Part shown: one piece after another, positions 19,845 through 30,042 of the stretch
How positions within the stretch are numbered: position 1 is the first letter of the stretch
Layout of the letters: every line of letters begins with the position of its first letter
Assembly: GCA_030425285.1 (NCBI GenBank)
Contig: JAUIAY010000008.1
Span: forward strand, 1-64,000
Length of the DNA stretch: 64,000 nucleotides
Origin: Bacteroidia bacterium
GTDB lineage: Bacteria; Bacteroidota; Bacteroidia; Flavobacteriales; Flavobacteriaceae
Reading direction: 5' to 3'
Made by a program: the position numbers and the translations under genes
Notes under the pieces: model-generated
What the model saw: the letters and a program-made list of their open reading frames with translations, nothing else
Told to the model about the DNA's origin: nothing
The model's database searches: none

Positions 19845-19869
19845 CTGCTAAAACAATTGATATTAATTT
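19825..19869 (-). terminator. Terminator-like hairpin after rpsK
   Basis: A perfect 13-bp inverted repeat (AAATTAATATCAA with TTGATATTAATTT) around a 12-nt loop is followed on the minus strand by six T residues. The stem is all but one pair A/T, so termination may be partial. It starts 14 nt after the rpsK stop codon. Confidence 0.65.
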
Positions 19870-19882
19870 AAGAATACATAAA

Positions 19883-20266
19883 TTAAACTCTTCTACGTTT
19901 TGGAGGTCTACATCCATTGTGTGGTAATGGAGTAACATCAATGATTTCAGTTACTTCAATACCTGCATTGTGAATAGAACGGATAGCAGATTCTCTACCA
20001 TTACCAGGACCTTTAACATAAACCTTTACTTTTTTCAATCCAGCTTCTTGAGCTACAGCAGCAGCATCTTCAGCAGCTAATTGAGCAGCATAAGGTGTGT
20101 TCTTTTTAGATCCACGGAATCCCATTTTACCAGCAGATGACCATGAAATTACATCCCCTTTTTTGTTTGTAAGAGAAATGATAATGTTGTTGAATGAAGC
20201 AGTTACATGAGCCTCACCAATAGCATCTACTATTACTTTACGTTTTTTTGTACTTGACTTTGCCAT
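19883..20266 (-). CDS. rpsK: 30S ribosomal protein S11
   Basis: The 127-residue S11 forms part of the platform of the small subunit near the mRNA exit. The sequence is canonical: [40 protein letters not shown] and the C-terminal [17 protein letters not shown] 106-nt gap separates it from rpsM, unusually wide for this block, and no clear promoter was found there. It is followed by the terminator-like hairpin described separately. Confidence 0.98.
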   Translation of the reverse strand: MAKSSTKKRKVIVDAIGEAHVTASFNNIIISLTNKKGDVISWSSAGKMGFRGSKKNTPYAAQLAAEDAAAVAQEAGLKKVKVYVKGPGNGRESAIRSIHNAGIEVTEIIDVTPLPHNGCRPPKRRRV

Positions 20267-20372
20267 ATTTTTTAATGTTCTAGTTGTTAGTTTTTAGTTG
20301 TTAGAATCCTAAACATTGCTATTTCAAACAGATTCATCTAACTTCTAAACGCTAATGACTATCGTCTGTTTA

Positions 20373-20747
20373 TTATTTAGTTGCCATTTTCTTGTTAGCA
20401 ACTGTTTTTCTTCTACCTTTTCTTGTTCTAGAGTTGTTTTTAGTACGCTGTCCTCTTAATGGAAGTCCAGCTCTGTGACGAATACCTCTGTAACATCCAA
20501 TATCCATTAATCGCTTAATGTTCAATTGTGTTTCAGAACGTAATTCACCTTCAATAGTAAAAGATCCCACAGCCTCACGAATGTTTCCAATTTCGTCGTC
20601 AGTCCAATCTTGAACTTTTGTACTTTCATCAACTTTAGCAGTGGCTAAAATTTCTTTTGCTCTACTTTTACCTATTCCATAGATGTAAGTAAGCGAGATA
20701 ACACCTCTTTTGTTTTTTGGTATGTCTACACCTGCAATTCTTGCCAT
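20373..20747 (-). CDS. rpsM: 30S ribosomal protein S13
   Basis: The 124-residue S13 sits in the head of the small subunit and contacts the P-site tRNA and the large subunit. It has [20 protein letters not shown], the helix-hairpin-helix [14 protein letters not shown], and [20 protein letters not shown] before a basic tail. It follows rpmJ with 5 nt between them. Confidence 0.98.
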   Translation of the reverse strand: MARIAGVDIPKNKRGVISLTYIYGIGKSRAKEILATAKVDESTKVQDWTDDEIGNIREAVGSFTIEGELRSETQLNIKRLMDIGCYRGIRHRAGLPLRGQRTKNNSRTRKGRRKTVANKKMATK

Positions 20748-20752
20748 AATAA

Positions 20753-20869
20753 TTATCCTTGTCTTTGTTTGAATCTAGGATTCTTTTTGTTAATGACGTA
20801 AAGTCTACCTTTTCTGCGGACGATTTTACAGTCTGCACTTCTTTTTTTAACTGATGCTCTTACTTTCAT
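20753..20869 (-). CDS. rpmJ: 50S ribosomal protein L36
   Basis: A 38-residue gene below the usual length cut-off. The product runs [20 protein letters not shown], then [18 protein letters not shown]. This is L36 with its usual start and end. Of the classical zinc-binding set (C-x2-C, C, H) only Cys14 remains, so this is the zinc-independent (C-minus) type. It lies between infA and rpsM, the standard position. Confidence 0.97.
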   Translation of the reverse strand: MKVRASVKKRSADCKIVRRKGRLYVINKKNPRFKQRQG

Positions 20870-20874
20870 AAGTC

Positions 20875-21090
20875 TTAGTATCTATAAGTTATTCGAGCCT
20901 TTGTTAAATCGTAAGGGCTCATTTCTAATTTTACTTTATCACCTGGTAACAACTTAATGTAGTGCATACGCATTTTACCAGATATGTGTGCTGTCACAAT
21001 GTGACCATTTTCTAATTCAACACGAAACATAGCATTAGATAATGCTTCTATTATCGTACCGTCTTGTTCTATTGCTGCTTGTTTTGCCAT
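20875..21090 (-). CDS. infA: Translation initiation factor IF-1
   Basis: IF-1 binds the ribosomal A site and helps IF-2 and IF-3 to select the initiator tRNA. The 71-residue protein is a single OB fold: [39 protein letters not shown] and [12 protein letters not shown]. It lies 10 nt downstream of secY. The adk and map genes found between secY and infA in many Firmicutes are absent. Confidence 0.98.
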   Translation of the reverse strand: MAKQAAIEQDGTIIEALSNAMFRVELENGHIVTAHISGKMRMHYIKLLPGDKVKLEMSPYDLTKARITYRY

Positions 21091-21100
21091 AGTATATATA

Positions 21101-22444
21101 TTAAGCTACTGCTTTTCTATTTTTACCTGTTTTCATCAAGCCGTCATAGTGTCTATTCAACAAATAAGAATTTACTTGTTGCATAGTGTCAATTGCAACT
21201 CCGACCATAATTAATAGTGATGTTCCACCAAAAAATAAGGCCCATCCTGATTGTACATTCATAAGCTTTACAATAAATGCTGGGAACACAGCTATTAAAG
21301 CTAAAAATATAGAACCTGGTAATGTTATTTGAGACATGATTTTATCTAGATATTCTGATGTTTCAGTTCCTGGGCGAATACCAGGAATAAACCCACCACT
21401 TCTTTTTAAATCATCTGCCATTTTGTTAGTTGGCACCGTAATTGCTGTATAGAAATAAGTAAATACTATAATCAATAAAGCAAAAACTAAATTGTACCAA
21501 AACCCAAATATGTCTTGAAAATTTGTTGCCATCCACTGTCCAGCAGTTGTCTCTTTCAAGAATGACGATCCTCCTATTAAAGATGGTACAAACATAATTG
21601 CTTGAGCAAAGATGATTGGCATTACACCAGATGCATTTAACTTCAACGGGATATATTGTCTTGATCCAAATACATTTTTCTCAAAACCTCCAGATGCTGT
21701 ACGTCTTGCATATTGAACCGCTATCTTTCTTACAGCCATTACTAACATAACTGAAGCTAGAATGATTAACAACCAGATAACCAATTCAAAAAGAATTAAC
21801 ATCACACTGTTGCTCTCTAATCTAGAAGATGCATTCAATAGGAAGTTTTTAGGTAATGTTGCAATGATACCAACCATAATTAATAATGAGATACCATTTC
21901 CAATTCCCTTATCCGTAATTTTCTCACCTAACCACATAGCAAAAATACACCCTGTTACTAGGATAATTACAGAAGAGAAATAGAACAACGTTCCTTGACC
22001 TAATAAGAATGCTGACGTAGGAATACCTAACGTTGGTAAACTTGCCAAATAACCAGGAGCCTGAACCAAACAAATAGCGATGGTTAGCCATCTTGTAATC
22101 TGTGTGATTTTCTTTTGACCACTGGCGCCTTCCTTTTGTAATTTTTGCAAATATGGAATAGCGATTCCCATTAACTGTACAACAATCGAAGCCGAGATAT
22201 AAGGCATAATTCCCAAAGCAAATACAGAAGCGTTAGCAAAAGCACCTCCTGTAAAAGCATTTAACAAACCTAATAAACCTTCTTCTGTGTTACCTTGTAA
22301 TCCTTCTAATTGCGCAGCATCAATACCAGGTAAAACTACTTGTGCACCAAAACGGTAAACCAATAACAGACCCAAAGTAACAATGATTCTGTTTCTTAAT
22401 TCTTCTATTTTCCAAACATTTTTTAATGTCTCTATAAATTTCAT
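21101..22444 (-). CDS. secY: Protein translocase subunit SecY
   Basis: The central channel of the Sec translocon in the inner membrane. The 447-residue protein has about ten hydrophobic segments. The N-terminus ([20 protein letters not shown]) is typical. The plug region is preceded by [21 protein letters not shown] later cytoplasmic loop contains [15 protein letters not shown], and the C5 loop carries the conserved [12 protein letters not shown]. It follows rplO with a 15-nt gap, in the normal spc-operon position. Confidence 0.98.
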   Translation of the reverse strand: MKFIETLKNVWKIEELRNRIIVTLGLLLVYRFGAQVVLPGIDAAQLEGLQGNTEEGLLGLLNAFTGGAFANASVFALGIMPYISASIVVQLMGIAIPYLQKLQKEGASGQKKITQITRWLTIAICLVQAPGYLASLPTLGIPTSAFLLGQGTLFYFSSVIILVTGCIFAMWLGEKITDKGIGNGISLLIMVGIIATLPKNFLLNASSRLESNSVMLILFELVIWLLIILASVMLVMAVRKIAVQYARRTASGGFEKNVFGSRQYIPLKLNASGVMPIIFAQAIMFVPSLIGGSSFLKETTAGQWMATNFQDIFGFWYNLVFALLIIVFTYFYTAITVPTNKMADDLKRSGGFIPGIRPGTETSEYLDKIMSQITLPGSIFLALIAVFPAFIVKLMNVQSGWALFFGGTSLLIMVGVAIDTMQQVNSYLLNRHYDGLMKTGKNRKAVA

Positions 22445-22459
22445 GCGCTTGTATCGGGA

Positions 22460-22912
22460 TTATAAAGTTACGGCCTCACCTCCAGCAGCTTCAATTGCAG
22501 CTTTAGCCGAAGCAGTAAACTTATGTGCTGTTACTGTTAATTTAGATTTTAATTCGCCTCTACCTAATATCTTAACAAGATCATTCTTGCCAACAAGGTT
22601 TAAAGCCATTAAAGTATCTAAATCTACAGTATCTTTAATTTTCTTGTCATCTACCAATTGTTGTAAGGTATCAAGATTAACACCTTGATATTCCACACGA
22701 TTGATATTTGTAAAGCCAAATTTAGGAACACGTCTTTGAAGTGGCATTTGTCCACCTTCAAATCCGATCTTTTTAGAATAACCAGAACGAGACTTGGCAC
22801 CTTTGTGACCACGTGTAGCAGTACCACCTTTACCAGAACCTTGTCCTCTACCTACTCTTTTTCCTTGACCTTTAACTGAACCTTCTGCAGGTTTTAAATT
22901 ACTTAAATCCAT
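22460..22912 (-). CDS. rplO: 50S ribosomal protein L15
   Basis: The 150-residue L15 binds 23S rRNA late in assembly. The Gly/Arg-rich N-terminus (KRVGRGQGSGKGGTATRGHK) penetrates the rRNA core. The globular C-terminus carries KFTASAKAAIEAAGGEAVTL, the usual end. It is 14 nt downstream of rpmD. Confidence 0.98.
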   Translation of the reverse strand: MDLSNLKPAEGSVKGQGKRVGRGQGSGKGGTATRGHKGAKSRSGYSKKIGFEGGQMPLQRRVPKFGFTNINRVEYQGVNLDTLQQLVDDKKIKDTVDLDTLMALNLVGKNDLVKILGRGELKSKLTVTAHKFTASAKAAIEAAGGEAVTL

Positions 22913-22926
22913 TTTTCAGTATTATA

Positions 22927-23109
22927 TTATTTTGTTTCCTCAACAGAAACTAAATGTGAAACTTTAGCAACCATACCAAGGATATTTGGTGTGGCATCGT
23001 GCTCTACTACTTGTCCAATCTTTTTAAGACCTAAAGCTTCCAATGTTAACTTTTGTCTTTTAGTACGATTGATTGCACTCTTTACTTTTTTTACTTTAAT
23101 CTTTGCCAT
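22927..23109 (-). CDS. rpmD: 50S ribosomal protein L30
   Basis: The 60-residue short bacterial form of L30. The motifs are IKVKKVKSAINRTKRQKLTL, LEALGLKKIGQVVEHDATPN and GMVAKVSHLVSVEE. It lies between rpsE and rplO with 11- and 14-nt gaps. Confidence 0.97.
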   Translation of the reverse strand: MAKIKVKKVKSAINRTKRQKLTLEALGLKKIGQVVEHDATPNILGMVAKVSHLVSVEETK

Positions 23110-23120
23110 CGTTTTCCTTA

Positions 23121-23645
23121 TTATCCTTTAAACACTTTTTCAAGAGAAATTCCTCTATCACGAGCAATAGTTCTTGCGTCTCTTAATTGTAATAAAGCAT
23201 CAAACGTTGCTTTTACCACGTTGTGAGGGTTTGATGAACCTTGAGATTTTGATAATACATCATGTACACCTACTGCTTCCAATACTGTTCTCACAGCACC
23301 ACCAGCAATAACTCCTGTACCAGGAGCTGCAGGAATGATGTTTACTCTTGCTCCACCATACTTACCTTTTTGTTCGTGTGGTAATGTTCCTTTTACGATT
23401 GGGATACGCACTAAATTCTTCTTAGCGTCTTCAACAGCTTTTGCAATTGCACTTGCCACATCTTTAGACTTTCCTAAACCGTGACCAACTACACCAGCCT
23501 CGTCACCAACAACAACTATTGCTGAAAATCCGAATGCTCTACCACCTTTGGTTACCTTTGTAACTCTTTGTACACCAACCAAACGATCTTTAAGATCTAA
23601 TCCACTTGGCTTTACTAGTTCTGCGCTTTTGTATTTCTGATACAT
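23121..23645 (-). CDS. rpsE: 30S ribosomal protein S5
   Basis: The 174-residue S5 takes part in decoding fidelity and mRNA unwinding at the entry channel. The N-terminal double-stranded RNA-binding fold shows [20 protein letters not shown] and [20 protein letters not shown]. The C-terminal part has [20 protein letters not shown] and [16 protein letters not shown]. It follows rplR with a 6-nt gap. Confidence 0.98.
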   Translation of the reverse strand: MYQKYKSAELVKPSGLDLKDRLVGVQRVTKVTKGGRAFGFSAIVVVGDEAGVVGHGLGKSKDVASAIAKAVEDAKKNLVRIPIVKGTLPHEQKGKYGGARVNIIPAAPGTGVIAGGAVRTVLEAVGVHDVLSKSQGSSNPHNVVKATFDALLQLRDARTIARDRGISLEKVFKG

Positions 23646-23651
23646 AATTTC

Positions 23652-24008
23652 TTAGAATTTAAGTCCTGCTTCTCTAGCACCTTCTGCTAATGATTTTACT
23701 CTACCGTGATATAAATAACCTCCTCTATCAAAAGAGATTGTTTCAACACCTGCTTTAAGGGCTTTTTCAGCAACAGATTTTCCTACTAATGCAGCAATCT
23801 CCATTTTAGTACCTTTTGCAGAACTAATGTCTTTGTCTCTAGAAGATGCAGCACTGATAGTTTTACCAGTAACGTCATCAACTATTTGAGCATATATTTC
23901 TTTATTGCTTCTAAAAACAGATAATCTTGGTCTAGCTTCAGTTCCTGAAACTATTTTGCGAACTCTGTTCTTAATTCTTAATCGTCTTTCGTTCTTTGTT
24001 AATGCCAT
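23652..24008 (-). CDS. rplR: 50S ribosomal protein L18
   Basis: The 118-residue L18 binds 5S rRNA with L5 and L25 in the central protuberance. It has the basic N-terminus [15 protein letters not shown], the core [20 protein letters not shown] and the C-terminal [20 protein letters not shown] ending in LKF. Confidence 0.98.
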   Translation of the reverse strand: MALTKNERRLRIKNRVRKIVSGTEARPRLSVFRSNKEIYAQIVDDVTGKTISAASSRDKDISSAKGTKMEIAALVGKSVAEKALKAGVETISFDRGGYLYHGRVKSLAEGAREAGLKF

Positions 24009-24018
24009 AACTTAATTA

Positions 24019-24561
24019 TTAAGCTGATTTACCTGCTTTTCTTCTTATTTGTTCACCAACAAACTTCACACCTTTTCCTTTGTAAGGTTCTGGTTTTCTG
24101 AAAGCGCGAATTTTAGCCGCTACTTGTCCAACCAATTGCTTATCGTGAGAGGTTAGTTTTACTATTGGATTTTTACCTTTTTCAGTAATTGTTTCAACTT
24201 TTACTTCTGGAGCTAAATCCAAAACAATGTTGTGAGAAAAACCTAAAGCCAAATCTAATTTTTGTCCTTGGTTTGTTGCTCTGTAACCAACACCTACTAA
24301 CTCTAATTGTTTTGTCCATCCTTTAGAAACACCTTCAATCATATTGGCTAAAAGTGCTCTATAAAGACCATGTTTTGCTCTATCTTCTTTTTTATCTGAA
24401 GAACGCTCTACTAAAACATTTCCTTCTTCAACTTTGATAGATACATTAGAAAATTCTTGATTTAACTCGCCTAATTTTCCTTTTACTGTAACTATGTTAT
24501 CGTTGACTTCAACTGTAACTCCTTCTGGAATTGCTACTGGGTTATTACCTATTCTTGACAT
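24019..24561 (-). CDS. rplF: 50S ribosomal protein L6
   Basis: The 180-residue L6 lies near the sarcin-ricin loop and the factor-binding site. It begins MSRIGNNPVAIPEGVTVEVN. The second of its two similar domains contains KQLVGQVAAKIRAFRKPEPY, and the C-terminus is the signature GKGVKFVGEQIRRKAGKSA. Confidence 0.98.
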   Translation of the reverse strand: MSRIGNNPVAIPEGVTVEVNDNIVTVKGKLGELNQEFSNVSIKVEEGNVLVERSSDKKEDRAKHGLYRALLANMIEGVSKGWTKQLELVGVGYRATNQGQKLDLALGFSHNIVLDLAPEVKVETITEKGKNPIVKLTSHDKQLVGQVAAKIRAFRKPEPYKGKGVKFVGEQIRRKAGKSA

Positions 24562-24580
24562 GTCTTATAGTCTTTTTAAA

Positions 24581-24979
24581 TTAGTAAACGTAACAAAGTA
24601 CTTCACCTCCAACATTTTCTCTTTGAGCTTGCTTTCCAGTCATTACACCATGAGAGGTAGAAACGATTGCAATACCAAGACCATTAAGAATTCTAGGAAG
24701 TTCTTTTGAACTTGCGTACTTACGTAAACCTGGTTTACTTATTCTTTGAATCTTCTTAATTACAGGTTCTTTAGTTTCCTTGTTGTACTTAAGCGCTATC
24801 TTGATAGTCCCTTGTACAGCTGAATCTTCGAATTTGTAACTTAAAATATATCCTTGATCGAATAATATTTTAGTGATTTCTTTTTTAAGATTAGATGCAG
24901 GAATCTCAACCACTCTGTGATTGGCACGCACTGCGTTTCTAATTCTTGTTAAATAATCCGCTATTGGATCTGTATACAT
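24581..24979 (-). CDS. rpsH: 30S ribosomal protein S8
   Basis: S8 binds helix 21 of 16S rRNA and in other bacteria represses the spc operon. The open frame reaches 20 codons upstream, but [20 protein letters not shown] at 24979 is the standard start and gives 132 residues. The upstream codons read into the gap after rpsN without S8 similarity. The C-terminal signature is [20 protein letters not shown], ending GGEVLCYVY. Confidence 0.97.
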   Translation of the reverse strand: MYTDPIADYLTRIRNAVRANHRVVEIPASNLKKEITKILFDQGYILSYKFEDSAVQGTIKIALKYNKETKEPVIKKIQRISKPGLRKYASSKELPRILNGLGIAIVSTSHGVMTGKQAQRENVGGEVLCYVY

Positions 24980-25048
24980 AGTTATAAATTTGCGGTAACG
25001 GTTTTTAATTACGACTATCGGAATTAAACCTGAAACCAATTAATAATT

Positions 25049-25318
25049 TTACCAACTTGCTTTTTTAACACCAGGAATTAATCCTTGGTTGGCCATTTCT
25101 CTAAATAATACACGAGAAATACCAAATGTTCTCATATAACCTTTTGGTCTTCCTGTAAGCTTGCAACGGTTGTGCATACGAACAGGAGAAGCATTTTTTG
25201 GCAATTTTTGTAATGCTTCATAATCGCCAGCTTCTTTTAAAGCTTTACGTTTTTCAGCATACTTAGCTACCATTTTTGCTCTTTTTACCTCACGGGCTTT
25301 CATTGATTCTTTAGCCAT
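25049..25318 (-). CDS. rpsN: 30S ribosomal protein S14 (zinc-independent type)
   Basis: The 89-residue long form of S14. Only one Cys (in [20 protein letters not shown]) is left from the CxxC-x-CxxC zinc site of the short form, so it is the zinc-independent type. The C-terminus [18 protein letters not shown] is characteristic. It is located between rplE and rpsH as usual. Confidence 0.97.
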   Translation of the reverse strand: MAKESMKAREVKRAKMVAKYAEKRKALKEAGDYEALQKLPKNASPVRMHNRCKLTGRPKGYMRTFGISRVLFREMANQGLIPGVKKASW

Positions 25319-25321
25319 ATC

Positions 25322-25873
25322 TTAATTCTTTTGGAATGGTAATCCTAATTCGGTTAATAATGATTTTGCTTCTTTATCAGTATCAGCAGAAGTTACAAAT
25401 GTGATATCCATACCAGAAATTTTGTTTACTTTATCAATATCAATTTCTGGGAAGATGATTTGCTCGGTAATACCTAAATTGTAGTTACCTCTTCCGTCAA
25501 ATCCTGTAGCTTTAATTCCATTAAAATCTCTTACACGAGGTAAGGCTGATGTAATTAAACGATCTAAAAACTCATACATTCTTTCACCTCTTAACGTAAC
25601 TTTTGCGCCAATTGGCATTCCTTTACGTAATTTGAAAGATGCAACGTCTTTTTTAGATAGTGTTGCTATAGCTTTTTGTCCTGTTATAGTTGTTAACTCT
25701 TCAACTGCGTGATCAATTAACTTCTTGTCTGCAACAGCAGCACCAACGCCTTTAGATAATACTATCTTTTCAAGTTTTGGTACTTGCATTACATTGCTAT
25801 AACCAAATTCGTCTGTAAGAGCTGCAATTACTCTGCTTTTATACTCTTCTTTAAGTCTCGGTGAATACGCCAT
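25322..25873 (-). CDS. rplE: 50S ribosomal protein L5
   Basis: The 183-residue L5 binds 5S rRNA and contacts the P-site tRNA. Motifs include [40 protein letters not shown] and [20 protein letters not shown]. The late [20 protein letters not shown] is the usual C-terminal strand. The gap to rpsN is 3 nt. Confidence 0.98.
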   Translation of the reverse strand: MAYSPRLKEEYKSRVIAALTDEFGYSNVMQVPKLEKIVLSKGVGAAVADKKLIDHAVEELTTITGQKAIATLSKKDVASFKLRKGMPIGAKVTLRGERMYEFLDRLITSALPRVRDFNGIKATGFDGRGNYNLGITEQIIFPEIDIDKVNKISGMDITFVTSADTDKEAKSLLTELGLPFQKN

Positions 25874-25875
25874 AA

Positions 25876-26187
25876 CTATATTACTTCATTTGATTTTTTG
25901 GAAAATCTCACTTTTTTATCGCCTTCCATTCTGTATCCAACTCGTGTTTCTTCTCCTTTAGAAGTTAACAACGACAAGTTAGAAATATGAATAGCCGCTT
26001 CTTTTTCCACGATTCCTCCTTGAGGGTTTTGTGCACTTGGTTTCATGTGTTTTTTAACCAAGTTCACACCTTCAACGATCGCCTTGTTCTTATCTATTAA
26101 TACTTGAAGTACTTTACCTTCAGACCCTTTGTGGTCTCCAGCTATTACTCTTACAGTATCTCCTGATTTAATTTTAAGCTTTGTCAT
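25876..26187 (-). CDS. rplX: 50S ribosomal protein L24
   Basis: L24 is one of the two proteins that start 50S assembly. The KOW motif is [20 protein letters not shown], followed by [20 protein letters not shown]. Two starts are possible. [10 protein letters not shown] at 26187 (103 residues) fits the usual N-terminus. An ATG at 26199 overlaps the rplN stop as TAATG and could allow translational coupling. I prefer 26187 on homology, with moderate certainty. Confidence 0.93.
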   Translation of the reverse strand: MTKLKIKSGDTVRVIAGDHKGSEGKVLQVLIDKNKAIVEGVNLVKKHMKPSAQNPQGGIVEKEAAIHISNLSLLTSKGEETRVGYRMEGDKKVRFSKKSNEVI

Positions 26188-26198
26188 TTTATTTTTCA

Positions 26199-26567
26199 TT
26201 AAAGCACTTCAGGTGCCAATGATACAATTTTCATGAATTGTTTATCACGAAGTTCTCTAGCAACAGGACCAAATACACGTGTACCTCTCATCTCACCTGT
26301 AGGGTTCAATAATACACAAGCATTATCGTCAAAACGGATATAAGATCCGTCTGGTCTTCTTACTTCTTTTCTGGTACGTACAACTACTGCTGTAGAAACA
26401 GCTCCTTTTTTAATGTTTCCATTAGGAGTCGCATCTTTTACAGAAACAACTATCTTGTCTCCTACAGAAGCGTATCTTCTTTTTGTACCACCTAACACAC
26501 GAATGGTTAAAACCTCTTTCGCTCCGGTGTTATCAGCTACTTTTAATCTTGATTCTGTCTGTACCAT
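26199..26567 (-). CDS. rplN: 50S ribosomal protein L14
   Basis: The 122-residue L14 forms part of an intersubunit bridge. The sequence is highly conserved: [40 protein letters not shown] and [20 protein letters not shown]. The last A of its TAA stop may be shared with an alternative rplX start (TAATG). Confidence 0.98.
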   Translation of the reverse strand: MVQTESRLKVADNTGAKEVLTIRVLGGTKRRYASVGDKIVVSVKDATPNGNIKKGAVSTAVVVRTRKEVRRPDGSYIRFDDNACVLLNPTGEMRGTRVFGPVARELRDKQFMKIVSLAPEVL

Positions 26568-26569
26568 AA

Positions 26570-26827
26570 TTACTTCGCTCTTTCAATTATTTCAACTAAT
26601 CTCCAACATTTGGATTTACTCATAGGTCTTGTTTCCATGATCTTTACAGTATCTCCAATGTTACAATCGTTTGTCTCGTCGTGCGCAACATATTTCTTTG
26701 TTTTTAACACGAACTTTCCATACATAGGGTGCTTTACTTTTTTAACTTCAGAAACTACAATAGATTTCTGCATTTTGTTACTAGTAACAACTCCTATACG
26801 TTCTTTTCTTAAATTTCTTGTTTCCAT
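26570..26827 (-). CDS. rpsQ: 30S ribosomal protein S17
   Basis: The 85-residue S17 is an OB-fold protein that binds the 5' domain of 16S rRNA. It has [39 protein letters not shown] and the signature [20 protein letters not shown]. It sits 2 nt before rplN. Confidence 0.98.
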   Translation of the reverse strand: METRNLRKERIGVVTSNKMQKSIVVSEVKKVKHPMYGKFVLKTKKYVAHDETNDCNIGDTVKIMETRPMSKSKCWRLVEIIERAK

Positions 26828-26839
26828 CTTTCTGCAGAA

Positions 26840-27031
26840 TTATTGTAATTCTCTTTTAGTTAATTCTGTTGCGATTCTAGCTATAGTTCTTCTAACTGAA
26901 CGCAATTGAATTGGATTCTCTAGAGGAGAAATTGCATGAGCCAATTTCATTTCTGAATAACTCTTTTTTGTCTCACCAAGTTTCTCTTGTAACTCAGCTA
27001 CTGATAATTCTTTAATCTCTGATTGTTTCAT
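26840..27031 (-). CDS. rpmC: 50S ribosomal protein L29
   Basis: L29 is a small helical protein near the peptide exit tunnel and part of the trigger factor and SRP docking site. The start at 27031 (MKQSEIKELSVAELQEKLGE) gives the expected 63 residues. The longer frame would overlap rplP and lacks similarity. The C-terminus has HAISPLENPIQLRSVRRTIA. Confidence 0.96.
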   Translation of the reverse strand: MKQSEIKELSVAELQEKLGETKKSYSEMKLAHAISPLENPIQLRSVRRTIARIATELTKRELQ

Positions 27032-27044
27032 AGTATCAAATAAA

Positions 27045-27464
27045 TTATGCTTCGTAATCTCTAGCAATTATAAATTTAGTTTTAACTGGCAACTTTTGTG
27101 CAGCTAAACGTAACGCTTCTTTAGCAACTTCTAATGGCACACCACCTACTTCAAATAGTATACGACCAGGTTTTACAACAGCTGCCCAATATTCAACGGC
27201 ACCTTTACCTTTACCCATACGTACCTCAAGAGGCTTTTTAGTGATAGGCTTGTCTGGGAATATCTTAATCCAGATTGACCCTTCCCTTTTCATGTAACGG
27301 GTTGCAGCAATACGCGCAGCTTCAATTTGACGAGCTGTAATAAAATTTGAGTCTAATGACTTTATACCAAAGGTTCCACTTGATAAACGATGCCCTCTTT
27401 CGGCATTGCCCTTCATGCGGCCTTTTTGTTGCTTACGAAATTTTGTTCTTTTAGGCTGTAACAT
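27045..27464 (-). CDS. rplP: 50S ribosomal protein L16
   Basis: The 139-residue L16 contacts the A-site tRNA and organises the peptidyl transferase region. It starts [20 protein letters not shown] and has [20 protein letters not shown] and [20 protein letters not shown]. The RMGKGKG loop contains the Arg that is hydroxylated in some bacteria. Confidence 0.98.
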   Translation of the reverse strand: MLQPKRTKFRKQQKGRMKGNAERGHRLSSGTFGIKSLDSNFITARQIEAARIAATRYMKREGSIWIKIFPDKPITKKPLEVRMGKGKGAVEYWAAVVKPGRILFEVGGVPLEVAKEALRLAAQKLPVKTKFIIARDYEA

Positions 27465-27484
27465 GCTTTCTTTTCTTTAAAAAA

Positions 27485-28201
27485 TTACTTTCTACGACGT
27501 GATTTGTTATCTCTTCCACCACGTCCACCTTTTCCTTGCTTTTTAGATAAACCAACAAGCGGAGAAAGTTCTCTTTTACCATATACTTCACCTTTCATGA
27601 TCCATACTTTAACACCTAATCTACCGTAAGTAGTATGTGCCTCAACTAAAGCATAGTCAATATCGGCTCTAAATGTTGATAAAGGAATACGTCCTTCTTT
27701 GTAGTGCTCGCTACGTGCCATTTCAGCACCATTTAAACGACCACTGATTTGGATTTTAATTCCTTCAGCATTCATACGCATTGTAGCAGCGATAGCCATT
27801 TTGATTGCACGACGGTAAGAAATTCTGTTTTCAATTTGTCTTGCAATACTTGATGCTACTAAAAATGCATCTAGTTCAGGTCTTTTGATTTCAAAAATGT
27901 TGATCTGAACTTCTTTTCCGGTAATTTTCTTAAGCTCTTCTTTTAACTTATCTACCTCTTGACCGCCTTTACCAATGATGATACCTGGACGAGCCGTAGT
28001 GATAGTAACGGTTACAAGTTTCAAAGTTCTTTCAATAATTACTCTAGAAACACTAGCTTTAGATAGACGTGCGTGAACGTACTTTCTGATCTTATCGTCT
28101 TCGGCAAGTTTGTCGCCATAATCATTTCCTCCGTACCAGTTAGATTCCCATCCTCTGATAATTCCTAAACGATTTCCGATTGGATTTGTTTTTTGTCCCA
28201 T
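27485..28201 (-). CDS. rpsC: 30S ribosomal protein S3
   Basis: The 238-residue S3 lines the mRNA entry channel. The N-terminus [20 protein letters not shown] is typical. The KH domain carries [20 protein letters not shown] and the C-terminal domain has [21 protein letters not shown] Gly/Arg/Lys-rich tail ([15 protein letters not shown]) ends it. It follows rplV by 6 nt. Confidence 0.98.
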   Translation of the reverse strand: MGQKTNPIGNRLGIIRGWESNWYGGNDYGDKLAEDDKIRKYVHARLSKASVSRVIIERTLKLVTVTITTARPGIIIGKGGQEVDKLKEELKKITGKEVQINIFEIKRPELDAFLVASSIARQIENRISYRRAIKMAIAATMRMNAEGIKIQISGRLNGAEMARSEHYKEGRIPLSTFRADIDYALVEAHTTYGRLGVKVWIMKGEVYGKRELSPLVGLSKKQGKGGRGGRDNKSRRRK

Positions 28202-28207
28202 ATCTAC

Positions 28208-28615
28208 TTAAGCTTGTGTGTTATTGTTAGCTCCTACCACTAATGTTACGTGGTTTGAACGTTTTCTAATTCTGTGTGCACGACCTTGAGGTGCTGGACG
28301 CAATCTTTTTAACATTGTTCCACCATCTACTCTAATCTCCTTAACAAACAATTCAGCCTCTTCAATATTAGCATCTTCGTTTTTAGCTTGCCAGTTTGCA
28401 ATAGCAGACAATAACAATTTCTCTAAACGATTAGACGCTTCCTTTTGGCTAAATTTTAAAATATTAAGCGCTTTCTCTACGCGTTCACCTCTTACTAAAT
28501 CGGCTACTAAACGCATTTTTCTCGGTGACGTAGGACAGTTATTAAGTTTAGCAAAAGCAACTTGCTTTTTTCCTTCCTTAATAGCGTCTGCCATTTGTTT
28601 TTTACGACTTCCCAT
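28208..28615 (-). CDS. rplV: 50S ribosomal protein L22
   Basis: L22 reaches into the peptide exit tunnel with a beta hairpin, here [20 protein letters not shown]. The helical core shows [20 protein letters not shown]. The protein has 135 residues. The N-terminal extension [20 protein letters not shown] before the usual start of similarity is typical for Bacteroidota. Confidence 0.97.
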   Translation of the reverse strand: MGSRKKQMADAIKEGKKQVAFAKLNNCPTSPRKMRLVADLVRGERVEKALNILKFSQKEASNRLEKLLLSAIANWQAKNEDANIEEAELFVKEIRVDGGTMLKRLRPAPQGRAHRIRKRSNHVTLVVGANNNTQA

Positions 28616-28621
28616 AGCTTA

Positions 28622-28900
28622 CTACTTTTTACCTTTATTTTTAGCACCTGCGTGACCTCTAAAAGATCTTGTAGGTGAAAATTCTCCTAACTTGTGTCCT
28701 ACCATGTTTTCAGTTACGTAAACTGGAACAAACTGGCGTCCGTTATGTACTGCGATTGTTTGACCAACAAAATCTGGTGTTATCATAGAGGCTCTTGACC
28801 ACGTTTTGATAACTGTTTTCTTGTTAGCCTCTACGTTTGCAGCAACTTTTTTCTCTAATTTATAATGAACGTAAGGTCCTTTTTTTAATGATCTTGACAT
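28622..28900 (-). CDS. rpsS: 30S ribosomal protein S19
   Basis: The 92-residue S19 forms a head complex with S13 that contacts the A-site tRNA. It contains [39 protein letters not shown] and the signature [17 protein letters not shown]. Gaps to rplB and rplV are 6 nt each. Confidence 0.98.
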   Translation of the reverse strand: MSRSLKKGPYVHYKLEKKVAANVEANKKTVIKTWSRASMITPDFVGQTIAVHNGRQFVPVYVTENMVGHKLGEFSPTRSFRGHAGAKNKGKK

Positions 28901-28906
28901 GACTTA

Positions 28907-29734
28907 TTATTTCTTTCTACGTTCTACAATATATTTATTACTCGCTTTTGTTTTAGAACGGGTTCTATAACCTTTAGCAGGTATACCATTTCTAGAACGT
29001 GGGTGTCCACCTGAAGACTTACCTTCACCACCACCCATTGGGTGATCGACAGGGTTCATAACAACTGGTCTTGTACGTGGTCTTCTTCCTAACCATCTTG
29101 TTCTACCGGCTTTACCTGATACTAACAATTGATGATCTGAATTAGAGATAACACCTATAGTAGCCATACAATCAGCTAATATTAAACGTGTTTCACCAGA
29201 TGGTAATTTAATAGTAGCAAACTTTCCGTCACGTGCCATTAATTGTGCAAATGTACCAGCACTACGAGCCATAACAGCTCCTTGACCTGGACGTAATTCT
29301 ACACAAGAAATAATTGTTCCTAATGGAATTTGTGATAACGGCATGGCATTTCCAATCTCTGGAGCGATGTTCTCTTTACCAGAAACTACAGTTTGTCCAA
29401 CTTGCAAACCATTTTGAGCAACGATATATCGTTTCTCACCATCTTGATAGTTCAACAACGCAATAAACGCTGTTCTGTTTGGATCGTACTCGATAGACTT
29501 AACTTCAGCTGGAATTCCAGTTTTGTTACGTTTAAAATCGATAATACGATACCTTTTCTTATGACCACCACCAATGTAGCGCATGGTCATTTTTCCGCGA
29601 CTGTTTCTACCACCAGACCTTTTTTTCGGAGCTAATAAACTTTTCTCCGGCTTATCAGTAGTAATGGCGTCATACCCATTTACTACTCTAAAACGCTGCC
29701 CTGGTGTGATTGGTTTTAATTTTCTTACTGACAT
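28907..29734 (-). CDS. rplB: 50S ribosomal protein L2
   Basis: The 275-residue L2 is needed for subunit association and tRNA binding, with a conserved His near the peptidyl transferase centre. That region is present as [20 protein letters not shown]. Other conserved parts are [20 protein letters not shown] and the C-terminal [15 protein letters not shown]. Confidence 0.99.
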   Translation of the reverse strand: MSVRKLKPITPGQRFRVVNGYDAITTDKPEKSLLAPKKRSGGRNSRGKMTMRYIGGGHKKRYRIIDFKRNKTGIPAEVKSIEYDPNRTAFIALLNYQDGEKRYIVAQNGLQVGQTVVSGKENIAPEIGNAMPLSQIPLGTIISCVELRPGQGAVMARSAGTFAQLMARDGKFATIKLPSGETRLILADCMATIGVISNSDHQLLVSGKAGRTRWLGRRPRTRPVVMNPVDHPMGGGEGKSSGGHPRSRNGIPAKGYRTRSKTKASNKYIVERRKK

Positions 29735-29744
29735 TTGTCTTTAA

Positions 29745-30035
29745 TTACATGTTAGTGTATAAATCAATCATTTCACCTTCCGCCAGTTGTACAATTGCTT
29801 TTTTAACAGCATTTGTTTTACCATGTTGAATACCAGTTTTTGTGTACTTGGTACTTCTTTCTGGACGGACATTTATAGTACGAACTTTTTCAACAGAAAC
29901 GCCATAAGCAGCCTCAACCGCTTTTTTGATTTCAACCTTGTTCGCCTTTGTATTCACAGCGAAAGTATAGCAGTTTCTTAACTCGCTATCTGCAGTCGCC
30001 TTTTCCGTGATTATGGGTTTAATTAAGATGTTCAT
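29745..30035 (-). CDS. rplW: 50S ribosomal protein L23
   Basis: The 96-residue L23 lies at the tunnel exit and is the main docking site for trigger factor and SRP. It has LIKPIITEKATADSELRNCY, NTKANKVEIKKAVEAAYGVS and a short beta loop with VRTINVRPE. The usual order rplD-rplW-rplB is kept. Confidence 0.97.
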   Translation of the reverse strand: MNILIKPIITEKATADSELRNCYTFAVNTKANKVEIKKAVEAAYGVSVEKVRTINVRPERSTKYTKTGIQHGKTNAVKKAIVQLAEGEMIDLYTNM

Positions 30036-30042
30036 CTGTTTC

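Noticed and set aside
20267-20372. Near-tandem 'tagttgttag' sequence in the rpsM-rpsK gap as a regulatory repeat
   Set aside because: Only two short AT-rich imperfect copies; no stem with a T tract and no TAnnTTTG box, so it is not supportable as a functional element.
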